From Rhynchonema sp. JSB1_4 (taxonomy: Eukaryota > Nematoda > Chromadorea > Monhysterida > Xyalidae): a stretch of 64,000 nt of DNA. The stretch is taken from the NCBI GenBank assembly GCA_030248065.1, contig JASAMV010002020.1:62001-126000 (forward strand), given 5' to 3'. Shown one piece after another: positions 1 through 12,392 of this stretch (within the stretch, counting starts at the first letter, position 1; every line of letters begins with the position of its first letter). Made by a program: the position numbers and the translations under genes. The notes beneath the pieces were generated by a model that did no database searches, had not been told where the DNA came from, and saw nothing but the letters and a program-made list of their open reading frames with translations.

Positions 1-70
1 GGTTTCTGTTGCCGAGGGTTCTGTTCCTGAGGGAAGTGGGCTACATACGGGGAAAACTCGAGAAATTATC

Positions 71-701
71 ATGTCAGTCTGTTATGTCAGTCTGTTTTCT
101 CAGTCTGTCGGTTTCTATAACGTTACAGCATAGGAAAACGAAAACAGACTGACATCGACAGACTGATATGATAACTTCTCGAGTTTTAATCCTATCTTCA
201 ACACTGTGTTTTGTTTTTCAAAGGAAATGGCTTCCAGCATGCGCTCACGGCAACTCAGCTTGCACGCGGCAGTGTGTAAAAATGGAAAATACACACCATA
301 ATGTTTCGTTCTTTGTGTTTCGTACGTTTCAGAAGCGCAAAAATTTCGTTTCGCTGTGCCTAAGCCAAAGCCTAAAATTAAGTACATAGGATATGGACAA
401 TAAATTGCAGAGACACCCACAAGTTTCCCGATTGATTTGCGCTTGTGAAACGTACGAAACACAAATAACGAAACATTATGGTGTGTATTTTCCATCTTTA
501 CACACTGCCGCGTGCAAACTGATTTGCCGTGATCGCATGCTGGAAGCCATTTTCTTTGAAAAACAAAACAGTGTTGAAGATAGGATCGTGCTCATGTCAG
601 TCTGTCGATGTCAGTCTGTTTTTTCCTATGCTGTAGTGGTGAAATCCTTAACTACTGAGAGCAACAGACTGACGAAACAGACTGACAAAACAGACTGACA
701 T
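71..701. mobile_element. Foldback element built on CAGTCTGT repeats
   Basis: A 631-bp inverted-repeat element. Both outer ends begin ATGTCAGTCTGTT and carry three spaced copies of CAGTCTGT. The arms continue as near-identical inverted copies (about 165-345 and 430-645) around a short central loop. The ORFs on both strands are mirror images of each other and are not genes. It lies in an intron of the flanking ENPP gene. A clear target duplication was not found. It is non-autonomous and the superfamily is unknown. Confidence 0.85.
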
Positions 702-753
702 GAGCATTATTGGAAAACTCCGGTACAAACATAGCCTGATAATGCACACCAAC

Positions 754-3196
754 TTGTCCACTATCCGGGCCGAAGTGATGTCCATTTTGATCGGGCTGAT
801 TGAAATAGGCGTTGATCACTTGTGGCCTTTCAGATTCAGGCATCAACAGCCAATCGATCACGTGATCAGGTCGTCGGTAGAGCGGGTATTTGTCGTCGTA
901 CTTGTGAAAGTATGTGGGGCGCATGCCTGCGTGTACGGTGTGCCATAAGTTCCTTGTTTCAGTACAAATCGGTCCTGCTTTTCGCTATGTTTCCGCCTTG
1001 CATTAGCGACAAAGCTGTTGTGCTATTAAACCAAGTAATGGGTGTTCATTACTTGTATGAACAGGTTTTAAAACTGGTCAAAGATCCTGAGAGAGCAAGC
1101 AAAAATATCTGTTATTTGCAAGTCTCAAACCTTGAATTGCAATTTCACTCCCCGGCCAAAACATTACAGCTGATCGGTAACCATTCTTCATGGCCGTGTT
1201 CCAAATCTGCAAATCCACATGTACGGCGGTCAGTGTTGAAGTATCGCAAGAAAGAACTTTTTGATAAATAACAATAATATAAATAAAACAAAGCGGCACA
1301 ATAATCCCCCGGTTAAACCGGTTCGCCGCCCCACCACTTGGGGTTGAATGACGCTGGGTTGCCTCGATGGAAGATTCGATCCTGGGCTGGCGTCATGTTT
1401 GGGTCAAACATGTGGTTGCCAACAATGCCGTGTGATGACGGGTAGAGGCCATGAAATGATCCAGTACTCAGTTTGTGGCGAGCTTCCAAAGTAGAGTCGA
1501 GTTACATATTTGCTCTCGATTTTCTTTCCGAACACCTTGTTCGTCTTCCTGGTAGTTTGTCACAGGTGCGGCTAGGCCTCCCTTGGATAGCTACATATAT
1601 GTGGCTCAACTGGTGCCCTTCAAGTGAAAACCGATCAACTGTGGGCCGGCACCAAATTAGCCTAATTATACAACAAAGCCTGAGCCTAAGCCTAAGCCAA
1701 GGCCTAACTTCAAAGCCCGAGCCAAAACTCGAAACCCAGCTGCTCCGAGCTCCAGTTGATCGGAAGCCGGACCCACTCTGTTACAGCACCGGGAGCACCT
1801 TGTTCGTGTCTGCTTAGTATTTTTTTGCGGTAAGAATAACACAGCCAATGACAAAACTTGCTGCTTTGAAAGTCTCTAACCCGGACATTAGGCTCATCTG
1901 CTTGAGACTTGGGCCGGCACTGTCCCCGTACAAACCGGGATAAAGCTTTTTTGAAACCCACACGCTGACACCCCGCTAATCTTTCTGTGACGGTACAACA
2001 CAATGTGGCATGAAACATCAGTCCCCTCACTTCAAACCAACCGTAACCAATGTGTAGTGATTGGAAAAGGTCTTTGTCGGATAGGAGGCGTGCATCCACG
2101 GTGCCATGACGCCGCAATCGCGAAAGATTCGCTGGAAATTCGGCGTCAAACCGCGTTTGAGGTAGTCGAATCGAAACCCGTCGAAAGACATTATAATCAG
2201 CGGCGGGACTTTCCAGCTGAAAGGGAATCGATTGTGAAACATCATCATGCGCTTGCCCTTCATAACCCTTCTGACGACAATGGGTGATCTTTTCGAAACG
2301 GTGTAAAGGTGAGTTGGGTGTAAAGGTCGGTGTAAGCTCAATCGAAAGCTCGGTCGGTGTCAGCTCGGTGTAAACATGAAACATTGCCTGTTGTTAACGT
2401 GGAATGTTTCATGTTTACACCGAGCTGACACCGACCGAGCTTTCGACCGAGCTTACACCGACCTTTACACCCAACTGAGCTTTACGCCGTTTCGAAAATA
2501 TCACCCAATGTATTGTGCTGTATAGTATTCTATGATGGATTGTATACGTTTGTTTGGTGCTGATTGTGAAAAAAATCAATTATGGCGACATAGAAACAGC
2601 TTAAAACTTGTTGATCCTGAAACAACAACTAAGGCTCCTTCATAAAAGTGAACGACAGTCCATACCCCTGATGAGTAAATATTCTCCAGGGTGAACGAAG
2701 TCTGGTGTTTAGGTTTGATTCTAGAAAGCAACGTAGGCTTGTCACATAAGAATAGTCTTGGGAGGTATGTAACATGCACCCCTAACATGCACATTTTTCA
2801 AACAGAGCCCCACGGGGACCTATGGGCGGAAGGGGAAGGCGGCACAGTAACCGGAAAAAAGCATCGTGTACCCTGGCGTAAATTCGTCGCGCCGAAAACG
2901 TGTTGTAGTTAAAAGTAGAACCCGAATACCCACCAATGGATTTCCTTACTTTTTTAAACATCTCAAACATTGGTACCAGTGCCACTGCTGTATAAGACCA
3001 ACCGTTTGGTGCATTTTTTGTCCAATGCCTCACAACTGGATCCACTGCGCAGTTTGGCTGATTCACTCGTGGCGTAGTTCTGATGAATGACCAGTCCGAC
3101 CACATAGCCGATACACATGGCAATTGCCACTGTCAGCACGAAAATCACCAAAATCGCCACAAATTTGCCGCAGGACATTTTCCCGTCGCCGCCCAT
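754..3196 (-). CDS. Ectonucleotide pyrophosphatase/phosphodiesterase (ENPP), 3' end outside window
   Basis: ENPP enzymes cleave phosphodiester or pyrophosphate bonds of extracellular nucleotides or lipids using two zinc ions and a catalytic Thr. Visible exons: 1319-1466, 1131-1206, 754-926 and 2031-2216, with matching phases. The exon at 2031-2216 has the first metal site (MSFDGFRFDY) and the nucleophile motif YPTKTFSNHY. Exon 1319-1466 has GLYPSSHGIVGN and the end WWGGEP, joining IWNTAMKNGY in exon 1131-1206, then FWPGSE. Exon 754-926 has the second metal motif QPDQNGHHFGP. A possible first exon starts at 3196: about 10 residues, one hydrophobic segment (residues ~12-36) and then Cys-containing sequence, as in type II membrane ENPPs. 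Its link to 2216 needs an unseen exon because the phases do not match. The C-terminal half lies beyond base 1. The first exon is less certain than the catalytic exons. Confidence 0.85.
2281..2507. mobile_element. Foldback MITE, TTTTCGAAACGG family, copy 1
   Basis: A near-complete hairpin of 227 bp with terminal TGGGTGAT...TTTCGAAACGG and the inverse at the right end. The arms contain repeated GGTCGGTGTAA / GAAAGCTCGGTCGG blocks and meet at TGAAACATTGCCTGTTGTTAA. It lies upstream of the ENPP catalytic exon at 2031-2216. Full copies occur at 20919-21145 and 58611-58825 and a half copy at 41880-41990. Confidence 0.85.
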
Positions 3197-5130
3197 TTTG
3201 CTTTATCGCTGCGGTGGAATTTACGGCGAACAAAATTTGGTGGCGCATGTACAGCTGACACAGGTACAGAAGGTGCAGTTTGAAGTTTTACATTGGCAAA
3301 AGTGAGTTCTCTGAACCGATGTTTTGGTTGTTGGTGTGATTGGTAATATGCACCACAATAATCGGTACGGGCGTCGTAGAGTGTTAAAGGTCAAGAAACT
3401 CAGTGTTGACATTGATTTTTGGATCCGGAACTTTTCGGAGCCAGAACCGGAGCTAGAACCGGAACTCAATAATGACTCACGTGAAAAAGCAGCACAATAC
3501 TGCTGTGATCATAAGACACTGGGTACGGAACATAGGTTCTCAGGGTCGAGAAATCTAATGGTGATATTGGTTTCTGAATCCGGAGCTCTCCGGAGCCAGA
3601 ACCAGAACTGAAACCGGAACTCAGTATTTACCATGGAAGTAAGTCGCACAACACTGGTTTTATTTTGAGGAGTAAACCGGCTTGTATACATACATAGGTG
3701 TTCTATATGTGACAAGCACGCTACCGAGAACGATATCCGGATTCTTGCCGTGCGACAGCAGGCATTTTTCTTCTTGTAACTGACAATACTCTTCAGAGTA
3801 ATGTTTACACCGTACTAGAGTTGATATTTTTTTACAAAAAAATAAAAGACATCGAAATACATATAAGTTGTTACCTATTTTTGCACTTTTGAGCGTCTCA
3901 GAAAATTCAGTCGTACTCAAACTGGCCTGACAAGCAATAAAGGGTCTGCGCAAACATAGGACACACATTGTGAAAATTTTATGGGATTTTCTGAGTGGCG
4001 TTGTGCAAAATTTTTGTCAGACGTCAGATCGCAATCGCCATTGGTTGAAGTTTCGTTGTAAATGATATGCCCATGTTGCAAAACAAACATCATATACCAT
4101 ACCTCACCTACTAAGAATAACAAATAATAGAGGAAGGTGTCAATAGCTTTTGATTGTCAAGAAAGTGGGGTTACCTATTTTCGCATTTCAAACTCTGGAA
4201 GCAGCTACAGTACACATAACAATTGTGTTTTTTTGTCGCTGCGTGTAATTTTCTTTTGCGCTTGTTCATAGTGCGACTTTAGCAATAGACGCCGGCTTTT
4301 TTCGAGAATTGGAAAAACTATCTAACATATTTTTTTTATTCATTTTCTTGCCCACACAAGGTTGTCTGCGTCATTGCAAACGGGTTTCGAATTTAACATA
4401 AAAAGGTTAACAATTCAAAACCACAAAAATGTTAACACCAAGTGATTAGAAGCTAATACTGAACGTTACCTGGACCAGCAAAACTTTATGAACAAAAACA
4501 ACAGTTTGCAATTGAGCAAACGTCTTCAAAATTAACCTGTTTAACAAGGCATCGACGACAATTTACTACATCGAGCGCTTTTAGTTTGCAGCAGATGTTG
4601 AATTTAGTTTTCGAACTAACGAGCGATCGTCTGCCAATTGGACAGGAACCCGAACAAATCTAGTAACTTCTTGGTGCGACTACAAAGTCACGGCTGGCTA
4701 CTTTGTCATATCTATCCGCACCGCTCCTCACGTATTACGTTTCTTGTCAACCAAAAAACCGGTTGTCTCGGTTGCGCACATTAACGCCAGCATCATCTAA
4801 CGTTAAAAAATGTGTTCCTGAGTGGAACTGAAATTGATTTTTTTATTCTCACAATGAACAATAAAAATAAATACTATAGTGAAGCTAGCAGACTCACTGC
4901 GAGGATCATACAGTGGGCCGACAAACAAAGATATTAGCCCAAGTTGGAATACTAAAAAGACCAAGCATTGATAAAATACAATAAACGCCAGCAGCAATAC
5001 ATGTAGGTAGGGTTTCGGTAGTTGAGTAAATTTTTCCAACAATCCTGCCTGAGATCAACAAACGTAGAAAATGCCAGGCCAAGAAAATTACAAGATCCCA
5101 AGAAAAAACATCTGGTATCCCAATAATTCT
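3197..5130. other. Intergenic region with an imperfect direct repeat
   Basis: No gene was recognised between the ENPP and zinc-finger genes. The segment 3395-3470 recurs imperfectly at 3545-3632, both with GGAGCCAGAACC and ending in ACCGGAACTCA. The rest, 3640-5130, is AT-rich sequence with no ORF, hairpin or motif I could support. Confidence 0.5.
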
Positions 5131-8100
5131 TCAATTTTGTCCATAAAACTCGGCTAATCCGGTATCCAGTGCAACACTAAAATATTGACAGAAACATCGC
5201 CAGACCTCTTCCCTGATTCGTTTGTATTCTCGTGTGCGCGGCTGCAGATGTACAATCACATTATCGTGCCGATGTTTCGCGTGCTTACGCTTCACGTGGT
5301 TGCTGCACTCAACCTGGGAAATCAGGCAAAATGCGTCTGTAAACATTGTCACTTTAAATATACGTATCAGGAAGCGAACCTTCTCGGCCATATCGGTCCA
5401 GTCCAAGAAACCAAAATTTAACGTTTTTCAAATACCGTGTTCACCAACCATTTTGTGAAACGGAACATCACACAACTTGCACGCGTACATTGGCTGGTAC
5501 AGGTGAGAAGCATGGGTAACGATGTGCCAGACTGCTTGCTGGAAAGAGCATTACACATCGAGTCAACGATAGCTTCAGCAGGTTAAAGTTCGTTTGAGCG
5601 AAAACTCGCGTGCATACTTCAGTTGGGATGAAGATTAAGAAGCAGGTGCTTTCAGACGCAGGGAATCCGAAAGATAGACATATTTTTTGGATCCGTTATA
5701 GTTTGAATTCAGGAAATCGGGTCTGGTCAACCCTAGGCCCATTTTGCAGGGTCGTCTTTCTTGGATCCAAAATGACAGGACCGAAAAATTGTCACTATTC
5801 GGATTCCCCGCGTTCGAAAATACCCTGCTCTCGATTTTCAGCACATCTCTGAAGTATGTATTTTTGGACGAATCTTGCGCATATACGAACTTTAACCCTG
5901 TAAAAGTTATTGCTGACCCATCCTACGGCTCCACAAATCAATTGTATAAAAAAACGACCAAAACACGATATGATCCCATCACCAGTATCGATACCGCAAT
6001 AAACCAAGAAACAAGCAGTGAAAGACAAAGCCAAAACCTGTACGGTGACCATGTTTTGACAATGAGCACATTTGAGTCGCGGTATGCTAATGCCATGTGC
6101 TCCGTGGTTGAGACAGGGAAAGCAGCGTTTGCCACACACGATCCTGATTTCATCCTTGCTTCGCAGCTCTTTTAATCGGCCCCGACATCTCGTCGTGTGC
6201 TCGGACACAGCGTTGGCCGTGAATGTTTGGTGGCAGACTGGAAAACGTAGAAGCATAATTCAAATTTATGCATCTGTTTTTTTTGCAAAACAATGGCCGT
6301 GGGTGCATTCTATACGTACATAGGGTCTACATCTATACAAGTGTGTATTGTGATGCAGGGTGTTTCGATTCCCCGTTTCAACCTTGTTTTCACAGACGCC
6401 GCTCGTGCACCAGTGCGATTGCATCATTGCGACCAAACATTTCCAGCTGGTAGTTCCTCACACCTAGTGCTTTACGGGCCTGTATATAAGCTTAGGCCAA
6501 GCCCAGACAAACGTTGTGCCCAAGTTTAGGTCCTAATCGAGCCCTGGTGACAGCGGGTGTGTGCACCCTGAACGTGAAGCTGAAACAAAAGAAAAAGGAT
6601 AAAATAAAATAGAATAGAATAGAAAATAGAATAAAAAAGGATAAAATTACCCATACACGCAACCCATACCATTGCACTGCCAGGCATCAATATCCAAATC
6701 CTTATGCTTGTCCACCATGTGTTCCCTCAGTTCCTGTCCATCCAGCTCCACCATTGTGTCACAAAGCTGGCATCTGGTGCGAATTGTCAGGATCGCAGAC
6801 CAGTTCTCCTCGCTGTCGGTGTCGGACGGCAGATAGGACTTGGCCGGTGCTGCTGTCGCTTTGCTCACGCCTGTCACAGAATTATGATGCATATGGGATT
6901 TTTTTTGGAAAAACTCGTAAATAGCTCAAGCATCATAATCGGTCTTGGCCGGAAGCTTGATCAATCGGGTGTTTGTCATTCACGCGTGGCGTTTTGCACT
7001 GAATCCAAAGTGAAGGGACAACTAAGATGTTGACGATGAGCCTCAAACTTGGTTTCGCATATGCGGCAGAATGAGCAGCTTTTAATTTGGCCCGAAAGTT
7101 TCGTGGCATCGAGAAAATTTCAGAGAATTCCATGCAGAAAAGCCAAGTGAGAGAGACCGGAGAACGATCACAAAATTTCACACACTGGCCATAAATTTCA
7201 ACAGATACTCCAACAAGGCACTTTCAACGTATAAGTATAAAAAGTGCACACCTTTCGCCTTCTTCGTCGTTTTCGAGCTTCCCTTCTGTCGACACGCTTT
7301 CCTCTTGACAGTCTGCGGCTTGACACGATCGGGTTTGACATCAGTTTTGCTGCAGGTCGGTTTGCCGTCGTCCACCAAAGCACCGGACATCACCTTGGGC
7401 ACTGCGTCCAGTTGGGAGAGGTCGAATGGGCCACCTGTACACACTTTAGGGTTTTTTTAATATTTTTATAGTTGCGTAAAAATTCACACATTTCGTCACG
7501 TCGTAAACAACATGTGCTCTATTGGTTGCCCGTTTCGACCTATATTTTCGAAGACGGGCAGATGCATCTGGATATTGTCAGTCTGCGAATACAGATGGAC
7601 ATGTGTGACCCCGCAAAATAATGATGCAAGGTGCATCGGCAGTCCTTTTCAGTGCATTCTCCATCTCACGCAACCACAAAAACCATCCAAATAATGAAAC
7701 ATCAGCCAGCTACACGCTAACCAGTGTGCGGCGAGGGTGTCCGACCGAGTTCCAACACATCCGGTGTGGGCGTGCTTTTGCAAGCAGTGGTTGGCCGCCC
7801 CATTGGTGTTGGTTCTGTTGGCCTTTCAGGTTCAGGCGACATGTCATTTTCGAAAAGGTCGTCGAAAATGTTTGCGCTACACGGCCTGTGTTGTTGTTGT
7901 TGGGACTTTCTCGTGCTGCCCCTGATATTCAGGGGTTGTTTTTTGGTGGTTGATTTTGATGGGCTACACTCGTCGTGTAGTCGTTCGTCCATCGCTGATT
8001 TGGGCGGAGGTGCTGGTTTCTGCAAAAAAACGGGTTTGAAACATCAGCCTGCCTGGTATGTATCACACTTTCGCTGCTTATTTGGTGTCTCCCCTGATCT

Positions 8101-8936
8101 GCAGTGAGCTTTCGCCAAAACTCAGACCTGGATTGCGTAGGGCGTAAGTTTTCGATGTGTCATGGAGACTAATCTGTGACAAAAGGGTGGCAAATAAACT
8201 GCAAGCGGCAAAAGCAGGCACCCGCTACAACCTAGTGACCAACCGCACACAGAAATTTCACGTCATCGTCCGAGTTAGCATTAGCCTTGGTCGTCAACTT
8301 CTTGTCTGGCACCGATTGCGGCTCCAAACTCCTTGTTTTGGTCGAGGAAATACTAGCCACATCATTATTGCGAGCTTGAGCACACTTTGCCAACAGTTTG
8401 CGCAGTTTGGCTTCCTTCGACCCATTCAAGTTGGTCAAGAACGGCACACCGACTCCGCGATGATATTTTTGTGAATGCAATCTTGCCTTGTTGATGCAGG
8501 CAAAGTACGTGAAACATTGCGTGCACTCGTACGGCATGTAGTTGATGTGGATGAGACGGAGGTGTTCAAGCAGGACACTCTCGGTGACATCTGGAAACCT
8601 TTTTTGTGGTCATTAACATCATCATGTGCAGTATGGTTATGCCAATAAAATCCATGCCAATTGTGCATTACAAATCAAATCATTGTGATCGAAGGACAGC
8701 CCCTATTGTATCAAGCATATGCTATGATTTGAGGAGCTCTTGGTTTGGCACAAACACTGTATCGATCGAAGTCATTGAAGAAAAATCAGGTGAATATGGC
8801 AGATAGGATTCGGGCCAACGACTTTTATGAAGTACAGTTCGTTGGCCTCATGGAAAATAACGCAGACACACCCACCTTTACATTCAGGGCAGTATCGACA
8901 ATTTGCGGGGGTGGCGCTTGTGCACGGATTGTCCAT
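5131..8936 (-). CDS. Multi C2H2/C2HC zinc-finger protein
   Basis: Probably a nuclear nucleic-acid-binding protein. Start ATG at 8936, an in-frame stop just upstream; stop at 5131. Exons: 8876-8936, 8244-8590, 7722-8019, 7540-7644 (tentative), 7252-7434, about 7023-7078, 6670-6870, 6038-6237, 5131-5313. Several fingers are split by introns and become complete only when spliced, which supports the model: CPECK|DVTESVLLEHLRLIH (exons 1-2), CN|VCHQTFTANAVSEHTTRC (6670/6038 exons, C2HC) and CAHCQNMVTVQ|VECSNH...H (last two exons). Intact fingers are CTQCFTYF...H....H near 8520, CRICETKFEAHRQHLSC near 7060 and CQLCDTMVELD...H....H near 6760. Exons 3-5 are a linker rich in Ser, Pro, Gln and Lys. The exon near 7060 is one base out of phase with exon 7252-7434, so an exon is missing from the model or the sequence has an indel. 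No known orthologue is recognised. Confidence 0.85.
5642..5831. repeat. Imperfect 190-bp inverted repeat
   Basis: The left arm begins at GCAGGTGCTTTCAGACGCAG and contains GGGAATCCGAA. The right arm carries CGGATTCCCCGCGTTCG and ends at CCCTGC. Both reach GGATCC near the centre. It lies in the last intron of the zinc-finger gene and is probably an old foldback element. Confidence 0.6.
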
Positions 8937-9047
8937 GATGATGTCTCAAGTGTCCCAACGCTGTCATTTCTCAATGCCATTGCATAATGAAGTCTCAAAG
9001 AAAATCAAGTTAGGAAGAAAATTGCTGGAACATTGGCGGAGTGTTAA

Positions 9048-9588
9048 AGGGTGTGTCTAACGTCTCTTAACCCCATGTTTTATGAGGTGCAATCGAAAGA
9101 TGACCTCGACAGCCCGCCGTGTGCAAAAAACCGCGTCTTGTAGCTCGTTAAATCGCGAAATATTGAGGGTTTCTTTTCGAATTAAATCAATTTCCGGACA
9201 CAAAACTCCAGGCGCTTTTGAGTGGGCGCTACTCACGTTTGGCGTTTTTCTGCTGAAACATTGCATGTTTAAGCGCGGGCTCAGCCGCCTACACAATGCA
9301 CGTAGACGCTCAACACACACCGCTCTGGCTGCTGGCTTGACTGTGGACACAATGAATGTTTCATTTAACACATAGAAGCTGGTTTGTGTGTGTTTCGCTT
9401 CGTAGCTCTTTTCCGTCTGCTCAGTCTGAATTTTGTGTCCGGAAATGGATTTTATTCGAAAAGTAACCCTCAAGATTTCGCGATTTAGCGAGTTAGAAGA
9501 CGCGGTTTTTTGCGCACGGCGGCCTTTCGGGGGCATCTTTCAATTCCACCCAAAAAAGCTTGGGGTTAGGAGACATTAGACACACCCT
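9048..9588. mobile_element. Foldback element flanked by TTAA (AGGGTGTGTC ends)
   Basis: The inverted ends read AGGGTGTGTCTAACGTCTC and its complement, directly flanked on both sides by TTAA (9044-9047 and 9589-9592), a typical piggyBac-type or other TTAA target duplication. The arms are long inverted copies, for example TTTCCGGACACAAAA at 9191 versus 9430. There is no transposase. The apparent 159-aa and 97-aa ORFs are the two arms read on opposite strands. Confidence 0.85.
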
Positions 9589-10197
9589 TTAACTGAGTCG
9601 ATCAAGATAAACAAAGAATGGCGAAAAACAAGTGATTCTATCTTCAGTGTGTCAAATGGAGTTGCAAAAACACGTGCGAAAGAATATATTCGCGCGCCAA
9701 AAGCGCCAATAATCGTTTGTAAAAACAAAATCGGCAAGAATTATTGTGAACCGTCTCGCCAGCACAACAGCGGGTTGAATAAGCAATGGGCACGCGTATC
9801 AGATAGGCACACACACAAATGCACACACGCACACACACACGTACACACTACTTCAACGGTAGAACCACTGAGACCGACCCAGAGCTGTGCACCAAACACT
9901 GCACACGCAACAGCCAAGAAACACACCCGTGTGACTGAAGAAATCAAACTCGCTTTGTTGTTGACCAGATGTAAGGTGATCTGTGGCGCGATTATGCGCT
10001 CCATAATACGTGGGATAACGGATACCACTGTTTCATTGGGGATTTGGGCTGGTTGTGACCTGGGGTGCAGGCTTTATCCAGTCAGAGCTGGAACTACACT
10101 GAGTACGACATTGTTTGGTCGAAGTTTGGCGCTGCGCTCCCTTTCGGTTTCCAGTTCCAGTTTCGAAACTGATACCCACATTTGAAACAATATGCAG

Positions 10198-10530
10198 CAA
10201 GGGCGCATCCAGGGGGCACAGGGGCTATGCCACCCCTTTGGTCCATTTGGCCCCAGTAGGGGGGCAACGTTTCGGAAAGAAGAAGGAAAAAGGACCCCCA
10301 AATCGCAGGATTTTCACTCTGACACACTTCAAAAGTCCAAAAATCGCGCGCTTCGCGTGTCAGATACACCCATTTTCGATGGAATTTGGCTTTCGCGCGG
10401 GTAAAAAGTTGCAAAATTTCGCGCGCTTCGCGCGCATTGACAGATTTTGTGTAATATTTGGTGTAAAATGCGCGAAATTCTAAACAAGCACCAGGTAAAA
10501 ATGACTTTTCAAAAATGGACGTGGTGGCAC
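10198..10530. mobile_element. hAT-type MITE, CAGGGGCGGATCC family, 3'-truncated copy
   Basis: Begins CAAGGGCGCATCCAGGGGG, contains the internal block AAAAATCGCGCGCTTCGCG seen in the other copies and fades out after TTTTCAAAAATGG. The right terminal repeat is missing. Related copies are at 24851-25445, 50593-50923 and 61733-62123. Confidence 0.7.
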
Positions 10531-11317
10531 ACGTCATACTGGATGTGTGAAGTATGCTCCAGTTTTAGATAAGTGGCATAAATTAAAGCATTTTGCTTCC
10601 ATATTTCTCTTCTCATATCTCATACTGATGTTTGCAGCATACAAAAGTTACACATCTCCACACTTTAAAGGTAAAAAATTCCGATAAGCCGGATAGGCAC
10701 TTGGGGCTCTTATCAGGATTGAAATTCTCCGGCTCGGGATTTTTGGGTTTCGGAGCGGGATACTGTTCAAGCACCACACGTTGCAATTACGATACTGCAT
10801 ATTAGTGCGCCACATACTACGTGACAACTGTTGCGTACCAAAAGAGGCGCACTGAATGACACACGATAGTCCTTGACTGCTGTGTTTATGCGTGTATAAG
10901 TGGGTTACATTATGGACGTACCGATCCCGCCTTCTCCCCCGGCATCAGGTTTTTTGGCCCGTGTGCCTACACTCACAAAGACACACAATTTTGGTTGGTC
11001 ACCCCAGTGGGTGGATGGATAGACACAAACAGATTTCGAAATGACTGAAGCCTTAGGGCCTGGGTGGTCAGCCTGTGTGTGAGGCAAACACCGCGCCCTG
11101 CCACACACATACACATACACTTGTGGTACCGGTGATGCATCTTGCGTTGTATACCAGGTGTGTTTCACGGATTGTCGTGTGAAGCAGCGTTACCAATTCG
11201 TTTTGCAGGGGGGGAACCACCTCATTTTCAGCCACCGTACGAACACTGCCCATCGACGCACGAAAAATACTGCCTCGCTCAATTCCATTTTCAGTTCATT
11301 TGTTTTTGTACAAAAGG

Positions 11318-11425
11318 GTCTTTGGAGGCAGATTTGCTGGAGGCGTTCGTACTGACGAGCACTGGGGCCTCGGGCTGTCTGCGAAAGCAGGGCGAAAAGC
11401 AGACCAACAGAACTGCACTCAGTAG
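11318..11425 (+). repeat. Dispersed repeat (about 105 bp), copy 1
   Basis: A segment around CTGTCTGCGAAAGCAG is repeated in the opposite orientation at 23824-23925 and, more diverged, at 35436-35515. Copies 1 and 2 can be read in the same frame with similar residues (LEA-L-EAF-LTS-GAS-CLRKQ), so it may be a decayed coding fragment of a mobile element. No element ends are visible. Confidence 0.55.
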
Positions 11426-12392
11426 ATTAAACAACATGACAAGGTCACGACGACAAAGGTGTACACGCGCCTGCCAAAACACCAATTGCGGGGGAATGAA
11501 GTAAAAAGTTGAATTGTGTTACAAGAGTTGCAGAAATATATACCCAAACGAGTGAATAAGGAAATAATGGACGCTATTAAAAACAGTCACTTCAAAGTTG
11601 GTGGCTCGCAATCGCAAAACCAACCACAAAGGAAAAGGAGCGTGCCAAAAGCTGGATCCAGCAATGTGGCTTGGTTTGATGTTTGTCCGCGTATGAACAG
11701 TGTTTGGTCAAAATATGAGCATCGCCGCCTGTGGTTGCAGCTTTGGCATCATAGCAGCACATGTAAATCACAATGCCAAAACAGCATCGATGTTTTCAAT
11801 TTTATCCAGTGTCCGTGGCAATTACAGTAAGCGACCAGTGTATGCATCAACTGACCGTGCAGCAGCATATGTGAATCGTATTATATACGGTGCATAAATA
11901 AGCCGAGTGGGGTACTGCATGCACTTAGGTAGAGTATGTAGCTATTGGCTGGTCGATCAAAAGCAAGTGTCGGTATTCGAAAATGTTGGATGAAAGCATT
12001 CAAAATGTAACGTTATGAATTCATATCGTTTGTGAGTATTGTGCAAATCGGGACAACATGACTGTGGTAATTGGTGGGCAGATTAACGCTGCCTAAATTT
12101 GAATTTGGCTCGGATCGGAGGTGCGCAGCAACACAGAAAAGGCAGGGGTTGTAGCGTGACGTCAACGGCATGCACGTGCGGGCACATTGTTATAGCACAT
12201 TTCTGGGCAAAAGTTAGTTTGAAATTTCCAGTAGATCATGACAAGATACCCACACAGTTGGTCTGTATTATTTGCATAATATTTCACTGCATAGTTAGAG
12301 CACAAGCTTAAAAATCTAAGATTAACTGAAATACTGACTGTTAAAAGCCGGTCACAATCAATGACAAAAAAGTGCTTTTTTCTGTCACTTAC

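Larger units (their letters stand above)
8937..12392. other. Intergenic region, repeat-rich
   Basis: No gene is supported here. It holds the TTAA foldback at 9048-9588, a CA-rich microsatellite at about 9808-9850, a truncated hAT-type element at 10198-10530 and a dispersed repeat at 11318-11425. The remainder (10540-11300, 11430-12390) shows only short ORFs without motifs. Confidence 0.5.

Noticed and set aside
1710..2384. 224-aa minus-strand ORF
   Set aside because: It reads across an intron, the ENPP exon in the wrong frame and a hairpin MITE. The correct ENPP frame is the one with the metal and nucleophile motifs.
9649..10185. 178-aa plus-strand ORF
   Set aside because: It runs through a CA microsatellite, has no motif and no splice or start support.
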